A stretch of 13,937 bases of DNA. Source: WHTX01 sp038255145. Lineage in GTDB: Bacteria > Actinomycetota > Acidimicrobiia > Acidimicrobiales > CAIXPF01. Both the position numbers and the translations under genes were made by a program. The stretch is taken from contig JBBSLP010000098.1 of assembly GCA_038255145.1 (NCBI GenBank), positions 1 to 13,937 of the forward strand. The letters are read 5' to 3'. Numbering within the stretch: the first letter of the stretch is position 1; each line of letters starts with the position of its first letter. Below, piece by piece: positions 1-6,380 of the stretch. The notes beneath the pieces were generated by a model. It was not told the DNA's origin. It saw only the letters and a list, made by a program, of their open reading frames with translations, and did not search any database.

Positions 1-4
1 GGCT

Positions 5-31
5 CCTGAGCAGGCAGTATGCCAGCTCAGG
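5..31 (-). terminator. Hairpin just downstream of tRNA-Cys, possible terminator
   Basis: CTGAGC (6-11) pairs with GCTCAG (25-30), extended by the C5-G31 pair. An inner GGCA/TGCC stem (13-16 with 20-23) closes a 3-nt loop, with one A/A mismatch between the two stems. The hairpin begins 6 bp beyond the tRNA 3' end. Any U tract would lie outside the window, so the terminator role is inferred from position and strong dyad symmetry. Confidence 0.4.
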
Positions 32-37
32 CCCTCG

Positions 38-109
38 AGGCGGCGCCGGGAATCGAACCCGGGTACAGGGCTTTGCAGGCCCTTGCCTAAACCACTCGGC
101 CACGCCGCC
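38..109 (-). tRNA. tRNA-Cys (anticodon GCA)
   Basis: Read on the minus strand, the sequence folds into a complete cloverleaf. The 7-bp acceptor stem pairs GGCGGCG with CGCCGCC. The D arm is GCCGAGTGGTTTAGGC. The anticodon stem is AGGGC/GCCCT, and its loop CTGCAAA carries anticodon GCA at 74-76. A 4-nt variable region follows, and the T arm is CCGGG-TTCGATT-CCCGG. The discriminator (position 38 read on the minus strand) is U, the base expected for cysteine tRNAs. CCA is not encoded, so it must be added after transcription. The gene delivers cysteine at UGC/UGU codons. Confidence 0.97.
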
Positions 110-151
110 ATCGGTGCCCGGGCCCTGTGCCCCGGCGTTCGGCAGAGGGCA

Positions 152-157
152 ACCATA
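152..157 (-). promoter_or_regulatory. Candidate -10 element for tRNA-Cys
   Basis: The minus-strand hexamer TATGGT fits the actinobacterial TANNNT -10 pattern. It lies about 42 bp upstream of the tRNA 5' end, which leaves room for a short 5' leader. No convincing -35 was seen. Confidence 0.35.
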
Positions 158-210
158 GCCGGCCCCGCCCTCCGGCCCCGACTCCCCCACCCCGCCACCA
201 TCGGCTTGCC

Positions 211-216
211 TAGGCT
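211..216 (+). promoter_or_regulatory. Candidate -10 element (TAGGCT) for the alpha/beta hydrolase
   Basis: TAGGCT matches TANNNT and ends 9 nt before the GTG start at 226. There is no Shine-Dalgarno sequence in this interval, so the transcript probably starts at or within a few bases of the start codon. No -35 was recognised. Confidence 0.5.
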
Positions 217-225
217 CGGCCGCCT

Positions 226-924
226 GTGACGCCCTACGCAGACGCCTACGCCAACCTCGGGGTGATCGGGCACCAGCACGTGCAGGTCACCCCCACCCTC
301 GTCCACCACGAGATCTACACGTGGGAGGGCCTGCTCACCCTCCTGTGGCACGGCCCCACCGACGCCGAGCACGTCGTGTTGGCCTGCGGCGGCGCCCTCG
401 GCGGCACCCTGGGCCCCGCCAACGGCCTCTACCACGACCTGGGCGAGGCCTGGGCCGCCCGCGCCGACCAGGGCATCGCCACCATCCGGGTCGGCTACCG
501 GGTCCCCAACCAGCTCGACGACTGCCTGCACGACCTGCTGGCCGCCGCCGACCTGGCCACCCAGCGGGGCGCTCGGCACTTCACCGTCCTCGGCCACTCC
601 TTCGGCGGCGCCGTGGCCATCCAGGCCGGCGTGGCCCTCGGCCCCCGCACCGCCGGCGTCATCACCTTCGCCACCCAGTCCGCCGGCTGCGAGGTCGGCG
701 AGGCCCTGGGCATGGCCGGCGTCCCCGTCCTCCACTTCCACGGCACCGACGACACCATCCTCCCCTTCATGGCCTCCCAGATGGTCCAGATGCTCACCGG
801 CGGTGAGGTCGTCATCCTCCCTGGCGCCGACCACATCCTCACCTCGGCCCGCACCGAGCTCTGGGACCGGGTGCTCAACTGGGTCCCCGAGCGCTTCGCC
901 GCCGCCGATGCCACCGACGGCTGA
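226..924 (+). CDS. Alpha/beta hydrolase family protein
   Basis: This 232-residue protein has the classic alpha/beta-hydrolase layout. The nucleophile elbow GHSFGG is at residues 123-128 (Ser125), the acidic residue is in HGTDD at 172-176, and the catalytic His203 is in ADHIL. The oxyanion-side segment LACGGALGG is near residues 52-60. It has no signal peptide or membrane segment, so it is probably a cytoplasmic esterase or dienelactone-hydrolase-like enzyme. The substrate cannot be read from the sequence. The GTG start is favoured because a TAGGCT -10-like element ends 9 nt upstream with no ribosome binding site, which fits a leaderless mRNA. The 3' end overlaps the next gene by 17 nt, implying cotranscription with the phosphotransferase. 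Family assignment is firm and specific activity unknown. Confidence 0.88.
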   Translation: MTPYADAYANLGVIGHQHVQVTPTLVHHEIYTWEGLLTLLWHGPTDAEHVVLACGGALGGTLGPANGLYHDLGEAWAARADQGIATIRVGYRVPNQLDDCLHDLLAAADLATQRGARHFTVLGHSFGGAVAIQAGVALGPRTAGVITFATQSAGCEVGEALGMAGVPVLHFHGTDDTILPFMASQMVQMLTGGEVVILPGADHILTSARTELWDRVLNWVPERFAAADATDG

Positions 925-2044
925 GCCGACACCGACCCGAGCGGCCCCGGCCGTCAGCGTTCCCGGCGAGCCGGACGAGCTCACCCCGGCCTGGCTCACC
1001 ACGGCCCTGGCCCAGGGCGGCCGCACACCGGGGGCGGTCGTCACCGACGTGACGGCCGTGCCCGTGGGCGAGGACACGGGCTTCCTCGGCCGGCTCTTCC
1101 GGCTCGACCTGAGCTACGACCCCGGCGGCGCCGCCGGCCCGACCACCCTGGTGGCCAAGCTGCCCACCACCGACCCCGGCGGGCGGGCCGTGGGCATGAT
1201 GCTGTCGGTGTGGCCCCGTGAAGCCCGCTTCTACGCCGACATCGCTCCCCACCTCGGCCCCGTCGTCCCCACCTGCCACTACAACGGCGCCGACCCGGCC
1301 GCCGGGCGCTGGGCCCTGCTGCTCGAGGACGGCGGCGATCCGACCGGGGTCGACCAGCTGGCCGGCGCCACCGACGACCAGGCCCACGCCGCCATCGACA
1401 CCCTGGCCGCCGTGCACCGCACCTGGTGGGACGTGCCCCGCCCCTTCGACTGGCTGCCCGGCTTCGACCGGCCCACCTTCGGCGGCTTACAGGGGGCCAT
1501 GGTCGAGGCCCTCCCCGCCTTCGCCGAGCGCTACGGCGACGTCGTCCCCCCCGCCACCCTGGCTGGCCTGGTCGCCTTCATCGACGCCCTCCCCGACTGG
1601 GCCGCCCACCAGGCCGCCGGCCCCCTGACCCTGGCCCACGCCGACTACCGCCTCGACAACCTGCTCTTCCCTCCCGCCACCCCCGGCCGCGCCGTCGTGC
1701 TCGATTGGCAGACCGCCCTGTGGGCACCCGGCGCCGTCGATCTGTCGTGCTTCTGTGCCAGCTCGCTCACCATCGACGACCGTCGCCGCCTCGAAGCCGA
1801 CCTGATCAGCCGCTACATCGCCGGCCTGGCCGCCGACGGTGGTCCCACCGTGGCCCTCGACGTCATCCTCGACGGCTACCGCTCGGCCCTGTGGTGGTGG
1901 CTGGCCATCTTCGCCAACAACCTCACCCGCATCGACACCGCCCCCGGCCGTACCCGGGACCTGTTCGAACAGGTCATCGTGCGCACGGCCGCCGCCGTGG
2001 CCGACCACCACCCTGACGGGGACATCGGGCCGGCCATCGGCTGA
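908..2044 (+). CDS. APH/ecdysteroid-kinase-like phosphotransferase
   Basis: This 378-residue protein has the aminoglycoside-phosphotransferase/CHK-like kinase fold. A likely ATP-anchoring lysine lies in VAKLP (Lys84), with a partner acidic residue in REARFY (Glu105). The Brenner-type catalytic loop HADYRLDN is at 244-251 (Asp246, Asn251), and the metal-binding aspartate is in LDWQ (Asp266). Length and motifs match bacterial members often labelled 'phosphotransferase family protein' that phosphorylate hydroxyls on small molecules. The substrate is unknown. The reading frame is open further upstream, but that part is Ser/Pro-rich shadow sequence, so the ATG at 908 was chosen. The first ~22 residues are Pro/Ala-rich and probably disordered. 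The start lies inside the hydrolase gene (17-nt overlap), so translation is probably coupled. Confidence 0.85.
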   Translation: MPPTAEPTPTRAAPAVSVPGEPDELTPAWLTTALAQGGRTPGAVVTDVTAVPVGEDTGFLGRLFRLDLSYDPGGAAGPTTLVAKLPTTDPGGRAVGMMLSVWPREARFYADIAPHLGPVVPTCHYNGADPAAGRWALLLEDGGDPTGVDQLAGATDDQAHAAIDTLAAVHRTWWDVPRPFDWLPGFDRPTFGGLQGAMVEALPAFAERYGDVVPPATLAGLVAFIDALPDWAAHQAAGPLTLAHADYRLDNLLFPPATPGRAVVLDWQTALWAPGAVDLSCFCASSLTIDDRRRLEADLISRYIAGLAADGGPTVALDVILDGYRSALWWWLAIFANNLTRIDTAPGRTRDLFEQVIVRTAAAVADHHPDGDIGPAIG

Positions 2045-2088
2045 TCCCCCGTCGACAGCTGACGCCGCCCGCCGACGACCGGCCTGGC

Positions 2089-2094
2089 TACGGT
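2089..2094 (+). promoter_or_regulatory. Candidate -10 element (TACGGT) for the RidA-family gene
   Basis: CTACGGT lies 57 bp before the RidA-family start. The same heptamer occurs upstream of the DUF1059 gene (4058-4064), and GTACGGT occurs upstream of the PRC operon (6922-6928), so it is probably the local housekeeping -10 form. No clear -35 was seen. Confidence 0.45.
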
Positions 2095-2151
2095 GGGCGC
2101 CCCACCACCCCCGCCGTCGGCGCCCAGCCGCGAGAGCACCGAGGAACGACC

Positions 2152-2613
2152 ATGAGCATCGACGACCGCCTGGCCGAGCTGGGCATCGAATTGCCCAAGC
2201 CCCCCAAGGCGATGGGCAGCTACGTGACCTTCGTGCAGACCGGCAACCTCGTCTACACCTCGGGCCACGGCCCCGCCCAGGAGGACGGCACCATGGTCAC
2301 GGGCAAGGTCGGCGGCGACCTCGACATCGAAGCGGCCCAGGCCGCGGCCCGCCTCACCGGGCTGAACCTGCTGGCCACCCTGCGCAACGAGCTGGGCTCA
2401 CTCGACCGCATCGTGCGCATCGTCAAGGTGCTGGGCATGGTCAACTGCCCGCCCGACTTCGGCCAGCACCCCGCGGTCATCAACGGCTTCTCCGATCTCA
2501 TGGTCGATGTCTTCGGCGACGCCGGCCGCCACGCCCGCTCGGCCGTGGGCATGGGCTCCCTCCCCGCCGGCATGGCCGTGGAGATCGAGCTCGTCGCCGA
2601 GGTCTCGGCCTAG
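2152..2613 (+). CDS. RidA/YjgF/UK114-family protein
   Basis: This 153-residue protein belongs to the RidA/YER057c/UK114 superfamily. It has the N-terminal pattern LPKPPKAMGSYVTFVQTGN (14-32), then LVYTSGHGP, and the C-terminal RSAVGMGSLPAGMAVEIELVAE segment. Arg129 is at the position of the ligand-binding arginine of RidA. Family members form trimers with active sites between subunits. Canonical RidA hydrolyses reactive enamine/imine intermediates made by PLP enzymes. This longer subgroup is less well characterised, so deaminase activity is a reasonable but unproven guess. The ATG start has the ribosome binding site GAGG (2141-2144) 7 nt upstream. A separate promoter (TACGGT at 2089) makes it its own transcription unit. 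A convergent PLP aminotransferase lies downstream, though on the other strand. Confidence 0.9.
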   Translation: MSIDDRLAELGIELPKPPKAMGSYVTFVQTGNLVYTSGHGPAQEDGTMVTGKVGGDLDIEAAQAAARLTGLNLLATLRNELGSLDRIVRIVKVLGMVNCPPDFGQHPAVINGFSDLMVDVFGDAGRHARSAVGMGSLPAGMAVEIELVAEVSA

Positions 2614-2622
2614 CCCCTGCCG

Positions 2623-2771
2623 CCGAGAAGGGCGCGGAGAGGCGGGGGTGGTGGTCGGAAGCCGAGGTGGCGCGATCTGGGTGCGGTAACACCCACGGGC
2701 GGGTGTTGCTGCACCCAGACTGCACCCGGCCGCCGCAACCGCTGATCCTCCCTTTTCCGCGCCCTTCTCGG
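2623..2771. repeat. 149-bp nested palindromic element between convergent genes
   Basis: The outer arms are a perfect 15-bp inverted repeat: CCGAGAAGGGCGCGG at 2623-2637 and its reverse complement at 2757-2771. Pairing continues imperfectly inward (2638-2649 against 2745-2756, with G-U pairs and one mismatch). At the centre a second hairpin pairs 2676-2694 with 2701-2719. It has 19 consecutive pairs, two of them G-U, around the 6-nt loop ACGGGC. The element fills most of the gap between two convergent genes. It could be a miniature inverted-repeat element, a large bidirectional terminator or a structured RNA. No target-site duplication was recognised. Confidence 0.7.
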
Positions 2772-2874
2772 TAGGACTTGCCCGCCGAGCAGGTCTCGCC
2801 CCACAGCGAGGGTGCAGCCGGACGACCGACGACGCCCGAGGCTGACGCCCGCGACCCAGGCGAGCGGCCGAGGG

Positions 2875-3963
2875 TCAGAGCCGGGGGGCGGGGCGGGCGC
2901 TGCCCAGCATGGCGGCCACGGCGGGGCGCTCGTCGTCGCGGGCGGCGGAGATGCGCAGGGCGGGACCTTCCAGGCCGTGGCCCTGGCCCATGACCCGCAC
3001 GCCCAGCCCGACCCGGGCCAGCTCGGCGGCCACGACCGCGGCGTCGGGGCGCAACACCAGGCGGGCGTGGGTGGTCGAGCCCTCGACCACCTGGCCGAGG
3101 CGGCCCAGCTGGCGCTCGAGCCAGGCGCCGTCGGCCTGGACCCGGGTGCGGGTGTCGTCGATCCACGGGTGGTCGGCCAGGGCGGCCAGCACCGGGCGCA
3201 CCTCGAGGGCCGACACCGGCCACGAGCCCCCCGGTGACGCCACGGCGTCGCGGAGGTCGGCCGAGGGCGACCACGCGACCCCGACCCGGCACCCGGCCAG
3301 GCCGAAGAACTTCGACGGCGAGCGCAGCACCACCAGGTTTGGCGCCGTCGACCCCACCACGCTGATGCGGGCCGGCTCGGCGCAGAACTCGACGTAGGAC
3401 TCGTCCACCACCAGCACGCCCCCAGGGTGGGCCCGGGCCAGCTCGACCAGGTCGGCCCCGTCGAAGGCCCGCCCCGTGGGGTTGTTGGGGTTGGCCAGCA
3501 GCACCACGGCGCCGGCGGCCAGCTGACCGGCCACCAGGGCCAGGTCGTGGGACAGACCCGGGGGACCGACGGCGCTGTGGGGGAAGGCCTGGCGGAACTC
3601 GGTGTAGGCGGGCTGGGGCACGACGACCCGGGGCCCGAGGGGACCCGCGGCCAGCCGCCAGATCAGCTCGCTGACCCCCCGGCCCGCCACCAGCTCGTCG
3701 GGGGCCACGTCCAGGTCGAGACCGGCGGCCAGGTAGTGGGCATAGCCTGCCACCAGCTCGGCGTCCGCCCCGTAGGGGTGTTCACGGAGCAGCTCGGGAG
3801 CGACGTCACGGGCCACGGCCAGAGCGCCGGGCGGCGGTCCGTAGCGGCACACGCACGTGGACAGGTCGATGCGCACGGCCGACGGCCGGGCCCGGGGATC
3901 GCCGCCCTGGGGCGCGTCGACGCCGCAGGCGGGGGGGGTGCCTACCGCGGGGCGCCGAGCCAT
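2875..3963 (-). CDS. HisC/CobD-like class I/II PLP-dependent aminotransferase
   Basis: This 362-residue protein is a fold-type I PLP enzyme. It shows LSTCVCRYGPPP (34-45), which resembles the N-terminal signature of histidinol-phosphate aminotransferase and threonine-phosphate decarboxylase. It also has NPNNPTGR (158-165), the PLP-ring aspartate in VVDESYVEF (Asp187), the Schiff-base lysine in SPSKFFGLAGCRVG (Lys218), a phosphate-site Arg226, and a substrate-carboxylate Arg337 in LRIS. Family is clear. Whether it acts in histidine, cobalamin or another pathway is not, because no neighbour belongs to those pathways. The ATG start has a TATCGT -10-like element ending 8 nt upstream and no ribosome binding site. 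An alternative GTG start at 3874-3876 would remove 29 unconserved residues, including a G8 tract. The gene is convergent with the RidA-family gene and divergent from the DUF1059 gene. Confidence 0.85.
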   Translation of the reverse strand: MARRPAVGTPPACGVDAPQGGDPRARPSAVRIDLSTCVCRYGPPPGALAVARDVAPELLREHPYGADAELVAGYAHYLAAGLDLDVAPDELVAGRGVSELIWRLAAGPLGPRVVVPQPAYTEFRQAFPHSAVGPPGLSHDLALVAGQLAAGAVVLLANPNNPTGRAFDGADLVELARAHPGGVLVVDESYVEFCAEPARISVVGSTAPNLVVLRSPSKFFGLAGCRVGVAWSPSADLRDAVASPGGSWPVSALEVRPVLAALADHPWIDDTRTRVQADGAWLERQLGRLGQVVEGSTTHARLVLRPDAAVVAAELARVGLGVRVMGQGHGLEGPALRISAARDDERPAVAAMLGSARPAPRL

Positions 3964-3971
3964 GGCGGCGG

Positions 3972-3977
3972 ACGATA
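3972..3977 (-). promoter_or_regulatory. Candidate -10 element (TATCGT) for the aminotransferase
   Basis: The minus-strand hexamer TATCGT ends 8 nt before the ATG at 3963, with no Shine-Dalgarno sequence between. The identical hexamer precedes the tetR start at 10830 by 6 nt. A leaderless transcript is inferred. Confidence 0.45.
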
Positions 3978-4058
3978 GCGCCGACGCGGCCCTCAGCCCC
4001 CCAAACGACTGGCGCCGTTAGAGCACAGCGCTCGGTGTCGGACCGGGGACAGCACCGC

Positions 4059-4064
4059 TACGGT
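4059..4064 (+). promoter_or_regulatory. Candidate -10 element (TACGGT) for DUF1059-EAL
   Basis: CTACGGT (4058-4064) repeats the motif found before the RidA-family gene. It lies 64 bp before the DUF1059 ATG, leaving a leader that contains a GAGAGG ribosome binding site at 4114-4119. Confidence 0.45.
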
Positions 4065-4128
4065 CGTTGCGGGGGCGCCTTCGGTCGCTCCTGTCCTGCC
4101 CACCGATCGTGGCGAGAGGTGCCGTCGC

Positions 4129-4302
4129 ATGAAGCGCTTCGCCTGTGGCGACGTCGTACCCGGTTGCGATGCGGCCTGGGTTCGTTCCCGCGAGGACGAG
4201 ATCCTCGTCGAGGTGGCCCGCCACGCCGCCCACGTGCACGGCATCGCCGAGCCGCCACCCGAGCTCGTGGCCGCGGTGCGAGCCCGGATCACCGAGGTGT
4301 GA
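4129..4302 (+). CDS. Small DUF1059-family protein
   Basis: This complete 57-residue protein begins MKRFACGDVVPGCDAAW and contains the AAHVHGI segment. That is the typical DUF1059 pattern, with Cys6, Cys13 and His35/His37 as plausible metal ligands. The C-terminal LPPE-like segment appears here as EPPPELVAAVRARITEV. Members are usually 50-65 residues, so it is full length. Function is unknown. The conserved Cys/His set suggests metal or redox binding (inference). The ribosome binding site GAGAGG is 9 nt before the ATG. Its stop overlaps the GTG start of the EAL gene (GTGA, 4299-4302), which indicates translational coupling with a cyclic-di-GMP enzyme that is now broken. Confidence 0.88.
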   Translation: MKRFACGDVVPGCDAAWVRSREDEILVEVARHAAHVHGIAEPPPELVAAVRARITEV

Positions 4303-5299
4303 CCGGGTCCGGACGCCTGACGAGCCTGGAAGAGCGCGAACGGGTGTGGGACGACCGCATCGCCGAGGCCATCACCGGCCGGGGGGTGCGGGCCCACTTC
4401 CAGCCGCCGCCGTCCTGCGGGTCAGCCTGGGCCGACGCTGTGACCTGCCCACCAACTGCTTCATGGCCGTCAACGTCGAGCCCGACTCGTTGACCTGTCC
4501 CCTGGTCGACCGGGCCTTCCGTGACGCCGGAGACCTGGCCGCCGTGGTCATCGAGCTGACCGAGCACACCCTCGTCGAGGACTACACCCCCCTGCTCCCC
4601 GTCCTCGAACGCCACCGGGCCGCAGGCGCCTCCATCGCCATCGACGACGCCGGCGCCGGCTACGCCGGGCTGCAGCACCTGTTGCGGGTGCGGCCCGACT
4701 TCCTCAAGCTCGACGCCAGCATCGTCAGCGGTGTGGGCACGGACGAGGCCAAGGCCGCCCTGGTGGAACTGGTGGGCACCCTGGCCAGCCGCCTCGACAC
4801 CTGGGTGGTGGCCGGCGTCGAGCAGGTGGACGACGCCCTGCGCCTGCGGGCTCTGGGCGTCCCCCTGGTCCAGGGCAACCTCTTCGCCCCCGCCCTGCCC
4901 CGCTGGGCCAGCCTCGACCCCCAGCTGCGCCGGGTGCTCGACGAGTTGCCCCCGCCCGAGCGCGGCGCCACCGTGCGGGCCATCCTCGAGCTGGCCCCCA
5001 CGGCCCGCCGGGCACCGCTACCGGGCCTGGCCACCACCGGGTTCACCGTCCTCGTCGACGATGCCCTGCGCCCCACCGGTTGCGTGGCCGCCGCGGCCAC
5101 CGCACCCCACGGGGTCCAGGCCTTCCGCACGTCGCTCGACACCCCCATCGCCGAGCTGGCCACCCGCCTGCTCACCCGGCCCGAGGCCGAGCGTTTCCAG
5201 CCCGTGGTGGTGTGCGACGGACTGGGCCGCTACGTGGGCGTGGTCCGCGTCGAGCGGGTGCTCAGCGCCCTGTCCCGCCTGGCCGTCTCCCACCCCTGA
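4299..5299 (+). pseudogene. EAL-domain c-di-GMP phosphodiesterase with C-terminal CBS-like region, disrupted by internal deletion
   Basis: The N-terminal part starts at GTG 4299 and reads LEERERVWDDRIAEAITGRG then VRAHFQP, the typical opening of an EAL domain. After FQP (4403) this frame runs into unrelated sequence and stops at 4493. Homology resumes immediately in another frame (from ~4406, AVLRVSLGRRCDLPTNCF) and continues to 5299. That part has NVEPDSL, the ELTE motif, IDDAGAGYAGL, LKLDASIV, GVEQ and VQG, followed by a CBS-like segment (RFQPVVVCDGLGRYVGVVRV). The section that should lie between, with the EAL signature glutamate, is missing (roughly 50 residues judged from the family). This is a frame-shifting deletion rather than a single-base error. 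The first in-frame ATG of the second part is 4463, inside a conserved strand, so a functional shorter product is unlikely. Unbroken family members hydrolyse cyclic-di-GMP. Confidence 0.8.
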
Positions 5300-5396
5300 C
5301 CCGACGGCTCGACAGCCCGGCCACCGCCGCCCCCGGCCCGACCGCAGCACGGGGACGCTTACCTGTCAGGTCATGGACGAGCCCACCTGGGGCCGT

Positions 5397-5402
5397 CAGG
5401 CT
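5397..5402 (+). promoter_or_regulatory. Candidate -10-like hexamer (CAGGCT) before the SnoaL-like gene
   Basis: CAGGCT ends exactly 6 nt before ATG 5409. CAGCCT ends exactly 6 nt before ATG 6381, and TAGCCT ends 6 nt before GTG 8261. In the first two cases a GGTCATGG block lies 20 nt further upstream (5369-5376 and 6341-6348). The hexamer deviates from TANNNT at position 1, so it rests on the parallel. Confidence 0.35.
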
Positions 5403-5408
5403 GGGCCC

Positions 5409-6305
5409 ATGTCCGCTCCCCCACCGCCTACCCCCGCCGGGGACGCCCTCACCGGGCAAGTCGTCACCGAGGCAGCCGTCATCGAAGAAGCCGTCACCGA
5501 AGAAGCCGTCGATGCCTGCGTCGACCGCTTCACCACCTGGGGCGCGACACCGACCGTGGACGGCTACGTGGCCTTGTTCGCCCCTGGTGGGACCCTGCTC
5601 GACGCCGGGTGGACCACGCCGATCACCGGGGCGGCCATCCGCGCCGCCATGACCGGCACCCTGGCCCTCATGCCCGACTTCCAGCTGCGGGCCGAGCGCA
5701 TCGTGCGCCAGGGGGATGCCGTGTTCGTGCACGCCACCAACGAGGCCACGGTGTCGGGCATCGCCCTGCGCTGGACCGCGGTGTACTGCTTCACCGTCGA
5801 TCCGAGCGGGCACATCTCGGCCGGTCGCCGCTACTACGACCAGGCCGGACTGCAGCGGGCCCTCGACCCCACCCTGCCCTACGCCCTGCGCGCCCCGGAC
5901 GGCGGCGCCGACGGCGCCGACGGCGCCGCGCGGGCCTGGAACGGTGGCGACGCTGCCGCCCTGGTCACCGGGTTGCCGGCCGACGTCGTCCTCACCGGGC
6001 CCGACATCGACGGCGCGGTGGTGGGCGGCGACGCCGCGCTGGCCCACCTGCAGCGGCTGACGGCGGCGCTGGGACCGGCATCCCTGGCACCGGGGGCATC
6101 GGCGCACCGCAACGGAGCCACCGCGTTCGAGCTGCGGGGCACCATCGGCGACGGTGACGAGCGGCGACCCTTCGGCCTCGTCGAGGTCCTCGGGCCGGGC
6201 CCGGCCTGGCACCTGGCCCACGACACCCTGACCCTGCTCGCCCCCGCTCTCCGCGGCGGCGGCGTGCAGGCCCACCTCCAGGGCGCCCACGACGCGACCC
6301 CATGA
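5409..6305 (+). CDS. Tandem SnoaL/NTF2-like protein
   Basis: This 298-residue protein has an N-terminal domain (about 33-150) with the pattern of SnoaL-like/NTF2 proteins. It includes VDRFTTWGATPTVDGYVALF, ALMPDFQL, RWTAVYCFTVDPSGHISAGR and the terminal YYD. A second, more divergent copy appears to span about 174-280 (RAWNGGDAAALVTGLPADVV to WHLAHDTL). The domains are joined by a GADGADGAA linker encoded by a 9-bp tandem repeat (about 5902-5928). Such cone-shaped folds bind or isomerise small hydrophobic molecules. No specific reaction can be assigned. Near the N terminus a 15-bp DNA repeat encodes VIEEAVTEEAV. ATG 5409 is preferred over ATG 5373 because a -10-like CAGGCT ends 6 nt before it. 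The stop overlaps the first of three tandem repeats. Confidence 0.75.
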   Translation: MSAPPPPTPAGDALTGQVVTEAAVIEEAVTEEAVDACVDRFTTWGATPTVDGYVALFAPGGTLLDAGWTTPITGAAIRAAMTGTLALMPDFQLRAERIVRQGDAVFVHATNEATVSGIALRWTAVYCFTVDPSGHISAGRRYYDQAGLQRALDPTLPYALRAPDGGADGADGAARAWNGGDAAALVTGLPADVVLTGPDIDGAVVGGDAALAHLQRLTAALGPASLAPGASAHRNGATAFELRGTIGDGDERRPFGLVEVLGPGPAWHLAHDTLTLLAPALRGGGVQAHLQGAHDATP

Positions 6306-6340
6306 CGTCAAGCCCATGACGTGAAGCCCATGACGTCAGA
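6299..6340 (+). repeat. Three tandem 14-bp TGACGT repeats
   Basis: Units are CCCATGACGTCAAG (6299-6312), CCCATGACGTGAAG (6313-6326) and CCCATGACGTCAGA (6327-6340). Units 1 and 3 contain the perfect 8-bp palindrome TGACGTCA. Unit 2 has one change (TGACGTGA). Their position 41 bp upstream of the thioesterase start suggests a cluster of binding sites for a regulator. The first unit also supplies the upstream gene's TGA stop (6303-6305). Confidence 0.75.
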
Positions 6341-6368
6341 GGTCATGGCCACGCCTCCCGATCTCTGC

Positions 6369-6374
6369 CAGCCT
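6369..6374 (+). promoter_or_regulatory. Candidate -10-like hexamer (CAGCCT) before the thioesterase
   Basis: CAGCCT ends 6 nt before ATG 6381 with no ribosome binding site between, matching the layout at 5397-5402. The tandem TGACGT repeats lie about 30 bp upstream of it, a typical activator distance. Confidence 0.35.
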
Positions 6375-6380
6375 CGGCCC

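Noticed and set aside
2498..3292. Minus-strand open frame crossing the palindromic element and the aminotransferase 3' end
   Set aside because: It overlaps the well-supported aminotransferase in another frame and is Arg/Pro-rich, so it is a shadow.
4395..4412. Programmed ribosomal frameshift joining the two parts of the EAL gene
   Set aside because: There is no slippery heptamer, and the segment with the EAL signature would still be missing after the shift, so deletion explains it better.
5262..6317. Long minus-strand open frame opposite the SnoaL-like gene
   Set aside because: It is rich in Gly, Arg and His with no domain pattern, typical of antisense frames in GC-rich DNA. The plus-strand protein has recognisable domains.
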